Origin: Bacteroidota bacterium | Lineage (GTDB): Bacteria > Bacteroidota > Ignavibacteria > Kapaibacteriales > Kapaibacteriaceae | NCBI GenBank assembly: GCA_018266735.1 | Contig: JAFDZT010000004.1 | Span: 808,117-872,116 of the forward strand | Reading direction: 5' to 3' | Length of the DNA: 64,000 nt | Part shown: piece after piece, positions 35,399-42,980 of the stretch | Layout: each line of letters begins with the position of its first letter | How positions within the stretch are numbered: position 1 is the first letter of the stretch | The notes under the pieces: generated by a model | What the model saw: only the letters and a program-made list of their open reading frames with translations | The model's database searches: none | Told to the model about the DNA's origin: nothing | Translations under genes and position numbers: made by a program

Positions 35399-36191
35399 TA
35401 TCGTTCTTGGCATCATCTGTACCGAGCTTTTCGCTCAGGTCGTTCTCAACGTTCATGTTCGCCCCGCCTGGTGGTTCGTGGTCCCGGCAGCCGCATGGCT
35501 GATGTATACCGTTGACCGGTTGCTGGATGTTCGGAAGCAGGGCGGACAGTACGATACGCCACGTCATCGATTCCATCTTCGACACCAGCGCCTGTTGTGG
35601 GCCGCGGTATTCGTCCTTGCCCCCATCACCCTCGTCGTCGCCATCCTGTATCTCCTGCCCGATGTATGGATCGTTGGCGCCGTCCTTGGTTCGCTCACGC
35701 TCCTGCATGTGGCCACGCAGGGTCCGGGCCTTCGTCGATACCGCGGCGTGATCAAGGACGCCACCGTCGTGATCATCTACACCGCTGCCATATGGTCGGT
35801 ACCGTTGTTGCGCTGCGCCTCCCGTCCGCTTGGCATCTGGCTCTTCCCCGCCGCCTTCCTCCTCCTTGCCACACAGAATGTGGTGCTCTTCGGACTCATG
35901 GAAGTGCGCTCGGATGAAACGCTGGATCGGTCGTCGCTGGTGCGCACCGTCGGCATCCCGACATCGACCGTGCTGCTCCATGCTTGTACCATGCTCATCG
36001 GCGGACTTGCCTTGGCCATTGCATTGTCCGACGCACCGCATGCAAGCGTGGCGGCCATGATCATCGTGGTGATGACGATCACGCTCGAGTTGCTGTATGC
36101 GGCACGTCGAACAGTAGCAACGAATGAAGTGTATCGACTCGTTGGCGATGGGATCTTCTACTTGCCAGTGCTCATCCTCGCGGCATCATAG
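35379..36191 (+). CDS. UbiA-like prenyltransferase family membrane protein
   Basis: A 270-residue protein with about eight membrane spans. WLMYTVDRLLDVRKQGG resembles the first Asp-rich loop of UbiA-type enzymes (NDxxDxxxD) but has lost the first Asn, so activity is uncertain. It has no signal peptide. The GTG at 35379 (VRHLNLDIVLG) is preferred because the first membrane span starts there; an ATG at 35337 would lie deeper in the preceding gene. The 3' end overlaps the convergent sigma factor gene by 20 bases. Confidence 0.65.
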   Translation: MRHLNLDIVLGIICTELFAQVVLNVHVRPAWWFVVPAAAWLMYTVDRLLDVRKQGGQYDTPRHRFHLRHQRLLWAAVFVLAPITLVVAILYLLPDVWIVGAVLGSLTLLHVATQGPGLRRYRGVIKDATVVIIYTAAIWSVPLLRCASRPLGIWLFPAAFLLLATQNVVLFGLMEVRSDETLDRSSLVRTVGIPTSTVLLHACTMLIGGLALAIALSDAPHASVAAMIIVVMTITLELLYAARRTVATNEVYRLVGDGIFYLPVLILAAS

Positions 36192-36702
36192 CGCGGTCGA
36201 TGCCGAGCACACGACGTGCAAGTTTCAACGCCCGTTCATGTCGCTTGCGCATGCACACGCCGGACACTCCGATCTTCCGTGCCGCCTCTTCAAGTGTGAG
36301 TCCTTCGAGATAGTGAAGATTCAACACCTGAGCATAGTGCGACGGCAATCGGCGCAGCACGCCTTCGGTCTCCAAATGATCTTCCATGGTGTTCTCGGTG
36401 GAGATCGAACACTGTCGGGCCAACGATTCCTCGACCTGTGCCCATCCTGATTCGTCGTCGCTGGCATCCGGATACACGTGCTTGCGTTTACGCTTCGACA
36501 CGCGCATCAGGTAGCGCGACATGACACGGTATTCGAAGGCGGGCACGTCGTGCACCGGCTCGCGGGCCGCACGTACGGCATAGAGGGTGGCAATGGTGGC
36601 AGCGCTCTGCGCATCATCCACATCATCGGGTGAACACAAGGGAAAGTGACGTTCGTATCGGCGATACACGTCGGCTGGTTCCCGTTCCATGCTGATCTCC
36701 AT
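36172..36702 (-). CDS. Sigma-70 family RNA polymerase sigma factor (ECF-like)
   Basis: A 176-residue protein. The N-terminal half is a region-2-like helix set (FPLCSPDDVDDAQSAATIATLYAV; FEYRVMSRYLMRVSKRKRKH). Residues 115-165 form region 4: LRRLPSHYAQVLNLHYLEGLTLEEAARKIGVSGVCMRKRHERALKLAR split over the sigma HTH. Length fits an ECF factor. No anti-sigma gene is adjacent. Divergent from the Crp/Fnr gene at 36827. An internal ATG at 36688-36690 is an alternative start. Confidence 0.78.
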   Translation of the reverse strand: MEISMEREPADVYRRYERHFPLCSPDDVDDAQSAATIATLYAVRAAREPVHDVPAFEYRVMSRYLMRVSKRKRKHVYPDASDDESGWAQVEESLARQCSISTENTMEDHLETEGVLRRLPSHYAQVLNLHYLEGLTLEEAARKIGVSGVCMRKRHERALKLARRVLGIDRAMMPRG

Positions 36703-36826
36703 GAACGGTTGGTGAAAGTGATGCGAACATCACGCCACACTTGTCCGAGACCTATCACCGATGTATGAGCACGTCGTCACTACCAACAGAATCGCCGAAT
36801 CAACGGGCGTTCGTAGATTGGCCCGC

Positions 36827-37444
36827 ATGAACCCTCTCGCATTTCTGGGCTCCATCCCAACAACGCAGGTCCTGATGCCCGCCGGCACATGGGTGTTTCG
36901 CGAGAACGAAAGCTGCGGTCGCGTCGGCTTCGTCCTCTCCGGCACCATTCGCGTCTTCAAGGAACACGAGTCCGGCAAGAGCATCACGCTCTACCGCTTG
37001 GGATTTGGCGACTCGTGCATCCTCTCCATGTCGTGCGCACTCAGCAACCCGATCCACCAGGCATCGGCCATTGTCGAAGAGGATGCCGTGGTGCTCACCG
37101 TGACCACTGCCGAGTTTCGCACCCTCATGGACACGTCGCACGAAGCACGCGACTATGTGTTCAGCGCCTTTGCATCGCGTCTGACCGACGTGCTCATGCT
37201 CCTGGAAGAAGTGGTCTTTCGCCGCATGGATGCGCGTATAGCAGGCCTTCTGCTGGAGTACGCGGCACGCCACGGGTCCGACACCATCGAGATCACCCAT
37301 GAGCAATTGGCAGAGGAGGCAGGCACGGCCCGCGAAGTGGTCACCCGTCTGCTCCGAGAGTTCGTTGCCAACAAGTGGGTGAGCACAGCACGCGGCGCGA
37401 TCACGATCACGAACAAGGGTGCACTTGCAAAGGCTGTTGCGTGA
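36827..37444 (+). CDS. Crp/Fnr family transcriptional regulator
   Basis: A 205-residue regulator. Residues 10-120 form the cyclic-nucleotide-like sensor fold (VFRENESCGRVGFVLSGTIRVFKEHESGKSITLYRLGFGDSCILS). The C-terminal HTH holds EEAGTAREVVTRLLREF; its R-E-x-x-x-R pattern matches the GTGA-reading residues of E. coli CRP. There is one cysteine pair at CILSMSC that could sense redox or sulfur, but this is a guess. The gene is followed by the operator at 37441-37454 and the CstB-like gene. Confidence 0.9.
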   Translation: MNPLAFLGSIPTTQVLMPAGTWVFRENESCGRVGFVLSGTIRVFKEHESGKSITLYRLGFGDSCILSMSCALSNPIHQASAIVEEDAVVLTVTTAEFRTLMDTSHEARDYVFSAFASRLTDVLMLLEEVVFRRMDARIAGLLLEYAARHGSDTIEITHEQLAEEAGTAREVVTRLLREFVANKWVSTARGAITITNKGALAKAVA

Positions 37445-37454
37445 CCTTGGTCAC
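37441..37454 (+). promoter_or_regulatory. CRP/FNR-type operator (GTGA-N6-TCAC)
   Basis: GTGACCTTGGTCAC is a perfect inverted repeat that overlaps the stop codon of the Crp/Fnr gene. It extends imperfectly to 37438-37457 (TGCGTGACCT/TGGTCACACA). Its centre is about 44 bases upstream of the start of transcription expected from the -7 box at 37479-37486, the class II activator position. Confidence 0.65.
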
Positions 37455-37478
37455 ACAGTCGATCGCTCCCCTTTTCCC

Positions 37479-37486
37479 TAGTTTTG
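37479..37486 (+). promoter_or_regulatory. -7 box (TAGTTTTG) of the sulfur operon
   Basis: Exact TAnnTTTG. No TTG lies at the ideal distance upstream, consistent with an activator-dependent promoter using the operator above. Confidence 0.55.
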
Positions 37487-37519
37487 ACATCGATCATTCA
37501 CAACACGAACTGCACGATC

Positions 37520-38929
37520 ATGTTCTTCAAGCAGATCTACGAGCCAGGCCTTGCCCACGCCTCCTACATGGTGGGCTGTCAGAAAACCGGTACCGTGATG
37601 GTGATCGACGCCAAGCGCGACGTCGACACGTACCTTGAGATCGCCCGCCAGGAGCGACTGCAGATCACGCATCTCACCGAAACACATATCCATGCCGACT
37701 TCCTCAGCGGCACTCGCGAGCTCGCCGAGCTCACCGGCGCAGAAATGCTGCTGAGTGATGAAGGTGGCGAGGAGTGGCAGTACGAGTTTCCGCACACCGG
37801 TCTCACCGACGGCGACGTGTTCATGGTGGGCAACATCAAGGTGCAGGTGATGCATACGCCGGGTCACACACCCGAGCACATCTCCTTCCTTGTCACCGAT
37901 ACACCGGCCATTGCCGACGTGCCGATCATGATGTTCACGGGCGACTTCGTCTTCGTTGGTGATGTCGGACGTCCTGACCTGCTTGAAAAGGCGGCGGGGT
38001 ATAAAGGAACGATGGAGATCGGTGCACGTCAGCTCTGGACGTCGCTCGAGAAGTTCCGCGACCTGCCCGACCATATTCAGGTCCACCCTGCCCATGGCGC
38101 AGGATCGGCCTGTGGCAAGGCATTGGGCGCCATTCCTTCGTCGACGGTGGGATATGAGAAGCTCGTGAACTGGGCCTTGCGTCACACCAACGAAGAGGAC
38201 TTCGTCCAGGAACTTCTCTCCGGTCAGCCCGAGCCTCCCTTCTACTTCGCACAAATGAAGCGCTTGAACAAGGTGGAACGCGGCCTCCTTCCCACCGTGC
38301 CTGAGCTTGCACCCCTCACGCTTGCCGATGTGGACGATGCATTGGCCAACGGACAGTTCATCATCGACACTCGGTCGAAGGTCTCGTTCGCCGGCGGACA
38401 TATTCCGAACACGATCAACATTCAAGACAACAAGGCCTTCTCCACATGGGCCGGATGGGTCCTCAACTACAACGAGCCCTTCATCGTGATCGCGTCTCCC
38501 GAACGGACCAATGAGATCATGCGAAAGCTCATGCGCATCGGTCTCGATTCCGTACGTGGCTATCTGCCTGACGTGGCGGCGTGGACGAATGCAGGTCGCG
38601 ACCTTGCCACCGTACCGCAGATCAACCTTGATGAACTTCAGCAGCGCTACGATCACGAGAACGTTGTGGTGATCGACGTGCGTGGAGCTTCGGAGTACGA
38701 TGGCGGACATATTCCGGGCGCTTGGAACATCCATGCCGGCTACTTGCCGCAGCAGTTCGCCGAGATCCCCAAGGACAAGATGGTGGTGATCTCCTGTCAG
38801 TCCGGAGACCGCTCCAGCATTGCCACATCCGTGCTCCTGCGCGCAGGATTCACGAATGTTGTGAACTTCCCGTTGGGATGGGCGGGATGGAGAGTAAGTG
38901 ACAAGTTACAAGTGACGAGTGACGAGTGA
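37520..38929 (+). CDS. CstB-like persulfide dioxygenase-rhodanese fusion
   Basis: A 469-residue protein in three parts. Residues 1-240 are an ETHE1-type metallo-beta-lactamase domain (THIHADF, HTPGHTPEH, FTGDFVFVGDVGRPD, HPAHGAGSAC). Residues 275-355 form a rhodanese-like domain without active cysteine (VIASPE). Residues 370-458 form a rhodanese with active cysteine (VISCQSGDRSS). This layout matches CstB, which oxidises persulfide to sulfite or thiosulfate. The last residues, VSDKLQVTSDE, and the stop come from the heptamer array. MFFKQIYEPG is the natural start. Confidence 0.9.
   Translation: MFFKQIYEPGLAHASYMVGCQKTGTVMVIDAKRDVDTYLEIARQERLQITHLTETHIHADFLSGTRELAELTGAEMLLSDEGGEEWQYEFPHTGLTDGDVFMVGNIKVQVMHTPGHTPEHISFLVTDTPAIADVPIMMFTGDFVFVGDVGRPDLLEKAAGYKGTMEIGARQLWTSLEKFRDLPDHIQVHPAHGAGSACGKALGAIPSSTVGYEKLVNWALRHTNEEDFVQELLSGQPEPPFYFAQMKRLNKVERGLLPTVPELAPLTLADVDDALANGQFIIDTRSKVSFAGGHIPNTINIQDNKAFSTWAGWVLNYNEPFIVIASPERTNEIMRKLMRIGLDSVRGYLPDVAAWTNAGRDLATVPQINLDELQQRYDHENVVVIDVRGASEYDGGHIPGAWNIHAGYLPQQFAEIPKDKMVVISCQSGDRSSIATSVLLRAGFTNVVNFPLGWAGWRVSDKLQVTSDE
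38898..38929 (+). repeat. Heptamer array 3 at the 3' end of the CstB-like gene
   Basis: GTGACAA, GTTACAA, GTGACGA, GTGACGA and a final GTGA, whose TGA is the stop codon of the CstB-like gene. It passes directly into the purine undecamer array at 38930-39018. Confidence 0.95.
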
Positions 38930-39018
38930 AGAAAGAAGGAAAAGAGAAGGAAGAAAGAAGGAAAGAAGAAGTAAAAGAGAGTGAAGAGAGAAGGAAAGGA
39001 GAAGTAAAAGAGAAGTGA
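38930..39018 (+). repeat. Purine-rich undecamer array A
   Basis: Degenerate units of about 11 bases of the form GAGAAGGAAAA and GAGAAGTAAAA with insertions and losses of one or two bases. It fills the gap between the CstB-like gene and the S51 peptidase gene and contains that gene's start codon and its likely ribosome binding sequence. Confidence 0.9.
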
Positions 39019-39731
39019 GACACAAACAGGTTATCGCACTTGGTGGTGGAGGGTTTTCCATGGAACCGGAGAATCCTGCGCTGGACCTGTACGTGCTGCA
39101 AGCAGCGGGTGTGGAGCGGCCGAAGGTGTGCTTTCTTCCGCATGCGTCGAGCGATGAGGCGCGATACTGTTTGAACTTCTTCACGGCATTTGCTCGATAC
39201 GACTGCACTCCGTCCACGATGTCCTTGTTCTCCACTCCACCGAAGGCCAACATGGAGGCGTTCTTGCATGCGCAGGACGTGATCTACGTTGGTGGCGGCA
39301 ATACGAAGTCGATGCTGGCAGTGTGGCGCGAATGGGAGCTCGATCGCATCTTGCGTTCGTGTTACGACCATGGCGTTGTGCTCGCCGGCATCAGTGCCGG
39401 TGCGAATTGTTGGTTCGATGCCTACATCACGGATTCTGCATCGCAGGAACTGGATGCACTCACGAACGGACTCGGTATTCTGTCCGGCACGTTCTGTCCG
39501 CACTACAGTGGCGAAGAACAACGTCGACCAACCTTCCATCGCCTCGTGGCCAACGGCACAGTTCCCGATGGCGTTGCCTGCGACGACGGTGTTGCCGCAC
39601 ACTACATCGATGGACACTTGCACACTGCTGTGGCATCGACCCCCTATGCACAAGCCTATCACGTCCGCAACACTCCCTCGGGAGTATCCGAAGAATCCAT
39701 TCCCACTCATCATCTCGAACCGACCACATGA
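39015..39731 (+). CDS. Peptidase S51 / cyanophycinase-like (peptidase E) protein
   Basis: A 238-residue serine peptidase-like protein. QVIALGGGGFSMEPENP and FLPHASSDEARYCLNFF match the family; VIYVGGGNTKSMLAVWR and LAGISAGANCWF hold the nucleophile-elbow serine (GISAGA); the C-terminal part has FCPHYSGEEQR. Peptidase E cleaves N-terminal Asp dipeptides, while other members act on cyanophycin. The start GTG at 39015 lies inside the purine array; AAAGGAG at 38995-39001 is the possible ribosome site, 13 bases upstream. Confidence 0.85.
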   Translation: MRHKQVIALGGGGFSMEPENPALDLYVLQAAGVERPKVCFLPHASSDEARYCLNFFTAFARYDCTPSTMSLFSTPPKANMEAFLHAQDVIYVGGGNTKSMLAVWREWELDRILRSCYDHGVVLAGISAGANCWFDAYITDSASQELDALTNGLGILSGTFCPHYSGEEQRRPTFHRLVANGTVPDGVACDDGVAAHYIDGHLHTAVASTPYAQAYHVRNTPSGVSEESIPTHHLEPTT

Positions 39732-40021
39732 GCACAGAGATCACACCGGAAGCATTGAAAGCACGTATCGCCGCAGGCGAGGACCTTGTTCTGCTCGACG
39801 TACGTCGACCCGACGAACATGCAGAGAAGAACATACCAGGCTCGCTCTTGATCACACTCGACGAGCTGGAAGATCGCCTCGATGAACTCGAACCGTTTCG
39901 CAACAAGGAGCTCATCGTGTACTGTCGTAGCGGCAACCGCAGCGCACAGGCATGCATGTTCCTCGACATGAGTGGATTCACCAACACCGTGAACTTGAAG
40001 GGCGGCATGTTGGCATGGTAG
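39728..40021 (+). CDS. Single-domain rhodanese
   Basis: A 97-residue sulfurtransferase. LDVRRPDEHAEKNIPGSLLI and the active loop VYCRSGNRSAQAC (nucleophilic cysteine of CRSGNRS) are clear. It moves sulfane sulfur between thiols and acceptors in the cytoplasm. The ATG overlaps the S51 gene stop, and its own stop overlaps the exporter start. Together with CstB and TauE/SafE it supports a sulfur-detoxification operon. Length is normal for a GlpE-size domain. Confidence 0.93.
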   Translation: MSTEITPEALKARIAAGEDLVLLDVRRPDEHAEKNIPGSLLITLDELEDRLDELEPFRNKELIVYCRSGNRSAQACMFLDMSGFTNTVNLKGGMLAW

Positions 40022-40806
40022 GCGCCGAGATCGTTGCCTATGTTGTTGCCGTTCTCATTGGTATCTCACTTGGATTGATCGGAGCGGGCGGCGCTATTGT
40101 TGCCGTTCCGCTCTTTGTGTATGTGCTCGGCATCCCGCCCGCGAGAGCAAGTGGGTATGCGCTCTTCGTGGTTGCCGTCTCGTCGATCTATGCCGTCGTC
40201 CAGCATCACCTTGCCCGTCGCATCGACTGGCGCGCCGTGATCGCCTTCGGTGCCTCAACGATGGTGTCGGTGTATCTCGTGCGCGCACTGGTGATGCCAT
40301 CCCTCCCTGCCACCCTCACACTCGGCCCTCTCACCATTGCGCGAGATCATGCGCTGATGATCGCCTTTGCAGGCGTTCTGTTCGCAGCGGCCATCGGCAT
40401 GCTGCGCTCGTCGGCGGAACCCGAAACAGCAACACAACCGCACGTGGCGCGGCTCACGGTCTTTGGCGTGGTCATTGGTGTGATCAGCGGTTTTCTTGGC
40501 GTGGGCGGCGGATTCTTGATGACGCCTGCACTTGTCCTGTGGGGCAAACTCGACATGAAGCGCGCCGTGGCAACGTCGCTCTTGCTGATCTGCGTGAACT
40601 CTGCTGTGGGTGTGATCGCCGACATGCGCGCCGGCCTCGACTACGATTGGCCCTTCGTGCTCACCTTCACAGCCCTCACGACGGCCGGCATCGTGATCGG
40701 CACCCTCCTCGGCAAACGCATTCATGCAACACATCTGCGTCAAGGATTCGGCTGGTTCGTCCTCATGATCGGTGTTGGTGTCCTCGTGCGCGAACTCTTC
40801 TTCTGA
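40015..40806 (+). CDS. TauE/SafE family sulfite/anion exporter
   Basis: A 263-residue protein with about eight membrane spans and the two internal TSUP repeats. The conserved Gly-rich loops are GISLGLIGAGGAIVAVPLF and VISGFLGVGGGFLMTPAL. In this operon it probably exports sulfite or a sulfonate made by the CstB-like enzyme. The start overlaps the rhodanese stop (ATG at 40015). Heptamer array 4 follows the stop directly. Confidence 0.9.
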   Translation: MVGAEIVAYVVAVLIGISLGLIGAGGAIVAVPLFVYVLGIPPARASGYALFVVAVSSIYAVVQHHLARRIDWRAVIAFGASTMVSVYLVRALVMPSLPATLTLGPLTIARDHALMIAFAGVLFAAAIGMLRSSAEPETATQPHVARLTVFGVVIGVISGFLGVGGGFLMTPALVLWGKLDMKRAVATSLLLICVNSAVGVIADMRAGLDYDWPFVLTFTALTTAGIVIGTLLGKRIHATHLRQGFGWFVLMIGVGVLVRELFF

Positions 40807-40808
40807 CG

Positions 40809-40855
40809 CACTTGTCACTCGTCACTTGTCACTCGTCACTTGTCACTCGTAACTA
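40809..40855 (-). repeat. Heptamer tandem array 4 (CACTYGT on +)
   Basis: Six perfect heptamers alternating CACTTGT and CACTCGT plus AACTA, between the convergent stops of the exporter and der genes. Its last bases form the der stop codon (TAG on the minus strand). Confidence 0.97.
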
Positions 40856-42172
40856 GTCTTCGTACTTGTCTTTATTCTTCGCCCGGAACAAAAAGCTCAC
40901 CGGCACACCTTCGAGATCGAAGTGCTTGCGGAGTTGACGTTCGATGAAGCGCTTGTAGGCTTCCGGGATCAGCTCGGGATGGTTGGCGAAGAAGGCGAAG
41001 AGTGGCGGGGCGGACTTCACCTGCGTGATATAGTTGATGCGTAGGTCGCGGCCCTTCACACTTGGCGGTGGTACACGCTCGAGTTCCGGCAATACCAGAT
41101 CGTTCAACTTGCTGGTGCTCACACGCATTGTGCGTCGCGCCTGGATCTCCTTGGCCATCTCCAGCAGTCGTGTCACGCGTTGCTTCGTCAGCGCGCTCAC
41201 GTAGACAACGGGCGCATAGTCCACCGTTGGAAGTTCTTCCTTGATCTTGCGGGTGAACTCTTCGGAGGTGTGTGTGTCCTTCTCGACCAGATCCCACTTG
41301 TTCACGGCAATGATGATGCCACGACGTGACTCTACCACTTGCGAGATGATGCGTTTGTCCTGTGCTTCCAGTCCCTGTGCCGCATCGATGACCACAATGG
41401 CAACATCGCATCGGTCGATGGCACGTGCGGTTCGCATCGTGCTGTACAACTCCACCTGCTCTTTGATCTGGCTACGGCGACGGAGACCGGCCGTGTCGAT
41501 GAGGACCATCTCTTCACCGTAGAACTTCACGGTACTGTCGATGGCATCTCGTGTTGTGCCGGCGATCGGCGTCACGATCATGCGCTCCTTGCCAAGCAGC
41601 ACATTCGTGATCGAGCTCTTCCCAACGTTCGGTCGACCCACGATAGCGATCTTCAACCGCTCATCTTCCACTTCGTGTTCGGTCGGCAAGGCACTGACAA
41701 TGGCATCGAGAAAGTCGCCGGTGCTTCGGCCGTTCAAGGCCGAGATCGGGTATGGATCGCCGAGACCGAGTGCATAGAACTCAGAAGCATTCAGATCGGT
41801 CTTCGCATTGTCGCACTTATTCACGACCAGGGTGACGGGCTTGTTCGAGGTGCGAAGCATCGTGGCGATCGCTTCGTCGATCGGCGTCATTCCGTCCACA
41901 CCGTCAACCACCATGATAATGGCATCCGCTTCTTCCACGGCCATCATCGCCTGCTCGCGGATCGCCTTGTCGAACAGCTCCATGCTCTTCGGCACGATAC
42001 CGCCGGTATCGACCAATTGGAACTTGTGTCCATTCCACTCGCCCACGGCATACAGCCGGTCGCGCGTCACACCGGGCTCCGACTCCACGATCGCGTGCCG
42101 TTCTTCGATGATGCGGTTGAACAATGTTGACTTGCCGACGTTAGGTCGGCCTACGATAGCTACGAGACTCAT
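40853..42172 (-). CDS. der: Ribosome-assembly GTPase Der (EngA)
   Basis: A 439-residue protein with two tandem GTPase domains: VGRPNVGKSTLFNRI and DTGGI plus NKCD in the first; VGRPNVGKSSITNVL, DTAGL and NKWD in the second. A C-terminal KH-like domain (RVPPPSVKGRDLRINYITQ) follows. Der binds the 50S ribosomal subunit during assembly and is essential in most bacteria. The stop codon is set in the heptamer array; the region upstream of the start is the purine array at 42188-42456. Confidence 0.96.
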   Translation of the reverse strand: MSLVAIVGRPNVGKSTLFNRIIEERHAIVESEPGVTRDRLYAVGEWNGHKFQLVDTGGIVPKSMELFDKAIREQAMMAVEEADAIIMVVDGVDGMTPIDEAIATMLRTSNKPVTLVVNKCDNAKTDLNASEFYALGLGDPYPISALNGRSTGDFLDAIVSALPTEHEVEDERLKIAIVGRPNVGKSSITNVLLGKERMIVTPIAGTTRDAIDSTVKFYGEEMVLIDTAGLRRRSQIKEQVELYSTMRTARAIDRCDVAIVVIDAAQGLEAQDKRIISQVVESRRGIIIAVNKWDLVEKDTHTSEEFTRKIKEELPTVDYAPVVYVSALTKQRVTRLLEMAKEIQARRTMRVSTSKLNDLVLPELERVPPPSVKGRDLRINYITQVKSAPPLFAFFANHPELIPEAYKRFIERQLRKHFDLEGVPVSFLFRAKNKDKYED

Positions 42173-42187
42173 GGTTAAAAATACGGG

Positions 42188-42456
42188 GAAAAGAGAGGGG
42201 GAAGGAAGAAAGAAGTAAAAGAGAATGAAAAGAGAAGGAAAAGAGAAGGAAGAAAGAAGGAAGAAAGAAGGAAAAAGGAGTGAAAAGAGAAGGAAAAGAG
42301 AAGCAAAAGAAAAGGAAAAGAGAAGGAAAAGAGAAGGAAAAGAGAAGGAAAAGAGAAGGAGAAGAGAAGGAGAAGAGAAGGAGAAGAGAAGGAGAAGAGA
42401 AGGAGAAGAGAAGGAGAAGAGAAGGAAAAGAGAAGGAAAGGAGAAGAAAAAGAGGG
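42188..42456 (+). repeat. Purine-rich undecamer array B, upstream of der
   Basis: About 270 bases of almost pure purine on the plus strand, made of GAGAAGGAAAA, GAGAAGGAGAA and related 10-12-base units, the latter repeated about seven times without change. It fills most of the 346-base gap between der and the four-helix-bundle gene; the remaining 62 bases (42457-42518) are unique and show no feature. Open frames within are repeat artefacts rich in Lys, Arg and Glu. Confidence 0.95.
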
Positions 42457-42518
42457 GAATGCGAGGGGAGAGGGTCGGCGGGACAAAGAAGGCGGACGTT
42501 GGTGTTCGGATCTCAGAA

Positions 42519-42881
42519 CTATAGCTTGCCTCTCGAGCGCAGGGTTCTGATCGACGCGTTGAGCATTAGGTACACTTCATTTGCCATGCCCCAGGCCGTT
42601 GCGAACTCGGAGAGAGACCGATAGAACTCGTCGTGTTTGAGGAGTTCCATCCAGTAGATCGTTTCACTCACCTCCTTTTGGGCGATCTTCAGTTTATGGA
42701 CGAAGTCCTTGGGACTCTCGGCAAAACGTGATTCTCGGATGTTCGCTCCGACGGAGGTTCCGCTTCGCAAGAGTTGCCGGAGCGTATCACGGTCGACAAT
42801 TCGGAACCAGCACAGTTTCACTAACTCGCGGGTCGCATGTGCCAGTTCGGTGGAACGATCGATCAGGATAGTGTTTCGCAT
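42519..42881 (-). CDS. Four-helix-bundle protein (TIGR02436, 23S rRNA intervening-sequence protein family)
   Basis: A 120-residue helical protein. LLRSGTSVGANIRESRFAESPKDFVHKLKIAQKEVSETIYWMELL is split into the family-defining segments: SGTSVGANIRES and KLKIAQKEVSETIYWMELL. Family members are found in rRNA intervening sequences and in many stand-alone loci, and they share their fold with the Avd accessory protein of diversity-generating retroelements; function is unknown. It lies between two repeat arrays in inverted orientation. MRNTILIDRS (ATG at 42879-42881) is the chosen start. Confidence 0.88.
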   Translation of the reverse strand: MRNTILIDRSTELAHATRELVKLCWFRIVDRDTLRQLLRSGTSVGANIRESRFAESPKDFVHKLKIAQKEVSETIYWMELLKHDEFYRSLSEFATAWGMANEVYLMLNASIRTLRSRGKL

Positions 42882-42980
42882 GGTGCCTCCACGCAATACG
42901 TGCAGGCCTCAGGGCCGTTCGTGACAACCCGCTTTGGCAGCGCGCACCTGTAGGTTGGCTTCGATCGACTACCAAACGCA

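Noticed and set aside
37478-38734. A 418-codon minus-strand open frame opposite the CstB-like gene
   Set aside because: Same antisense effect; the plus strand shows clear metallo-beta-lactamase and rhodanese motifs.
42175-42624. Open frames rich in Lys/Arg/Glu (plus strand) and Phe/Ser/Leu (minus strand) over purine array B
   Set aside because: They are made only of the undecamer repeat, have no ribosome site or homologous pattern, and exist in several frames at once.
42519-42881. Diversity-generating retroelement based on the Avd-like four-helix protein
   Set aside because: No reverse transcriptase, template repeat or variable repeat was found; the sequence fits TIGR02436 better than Avd.
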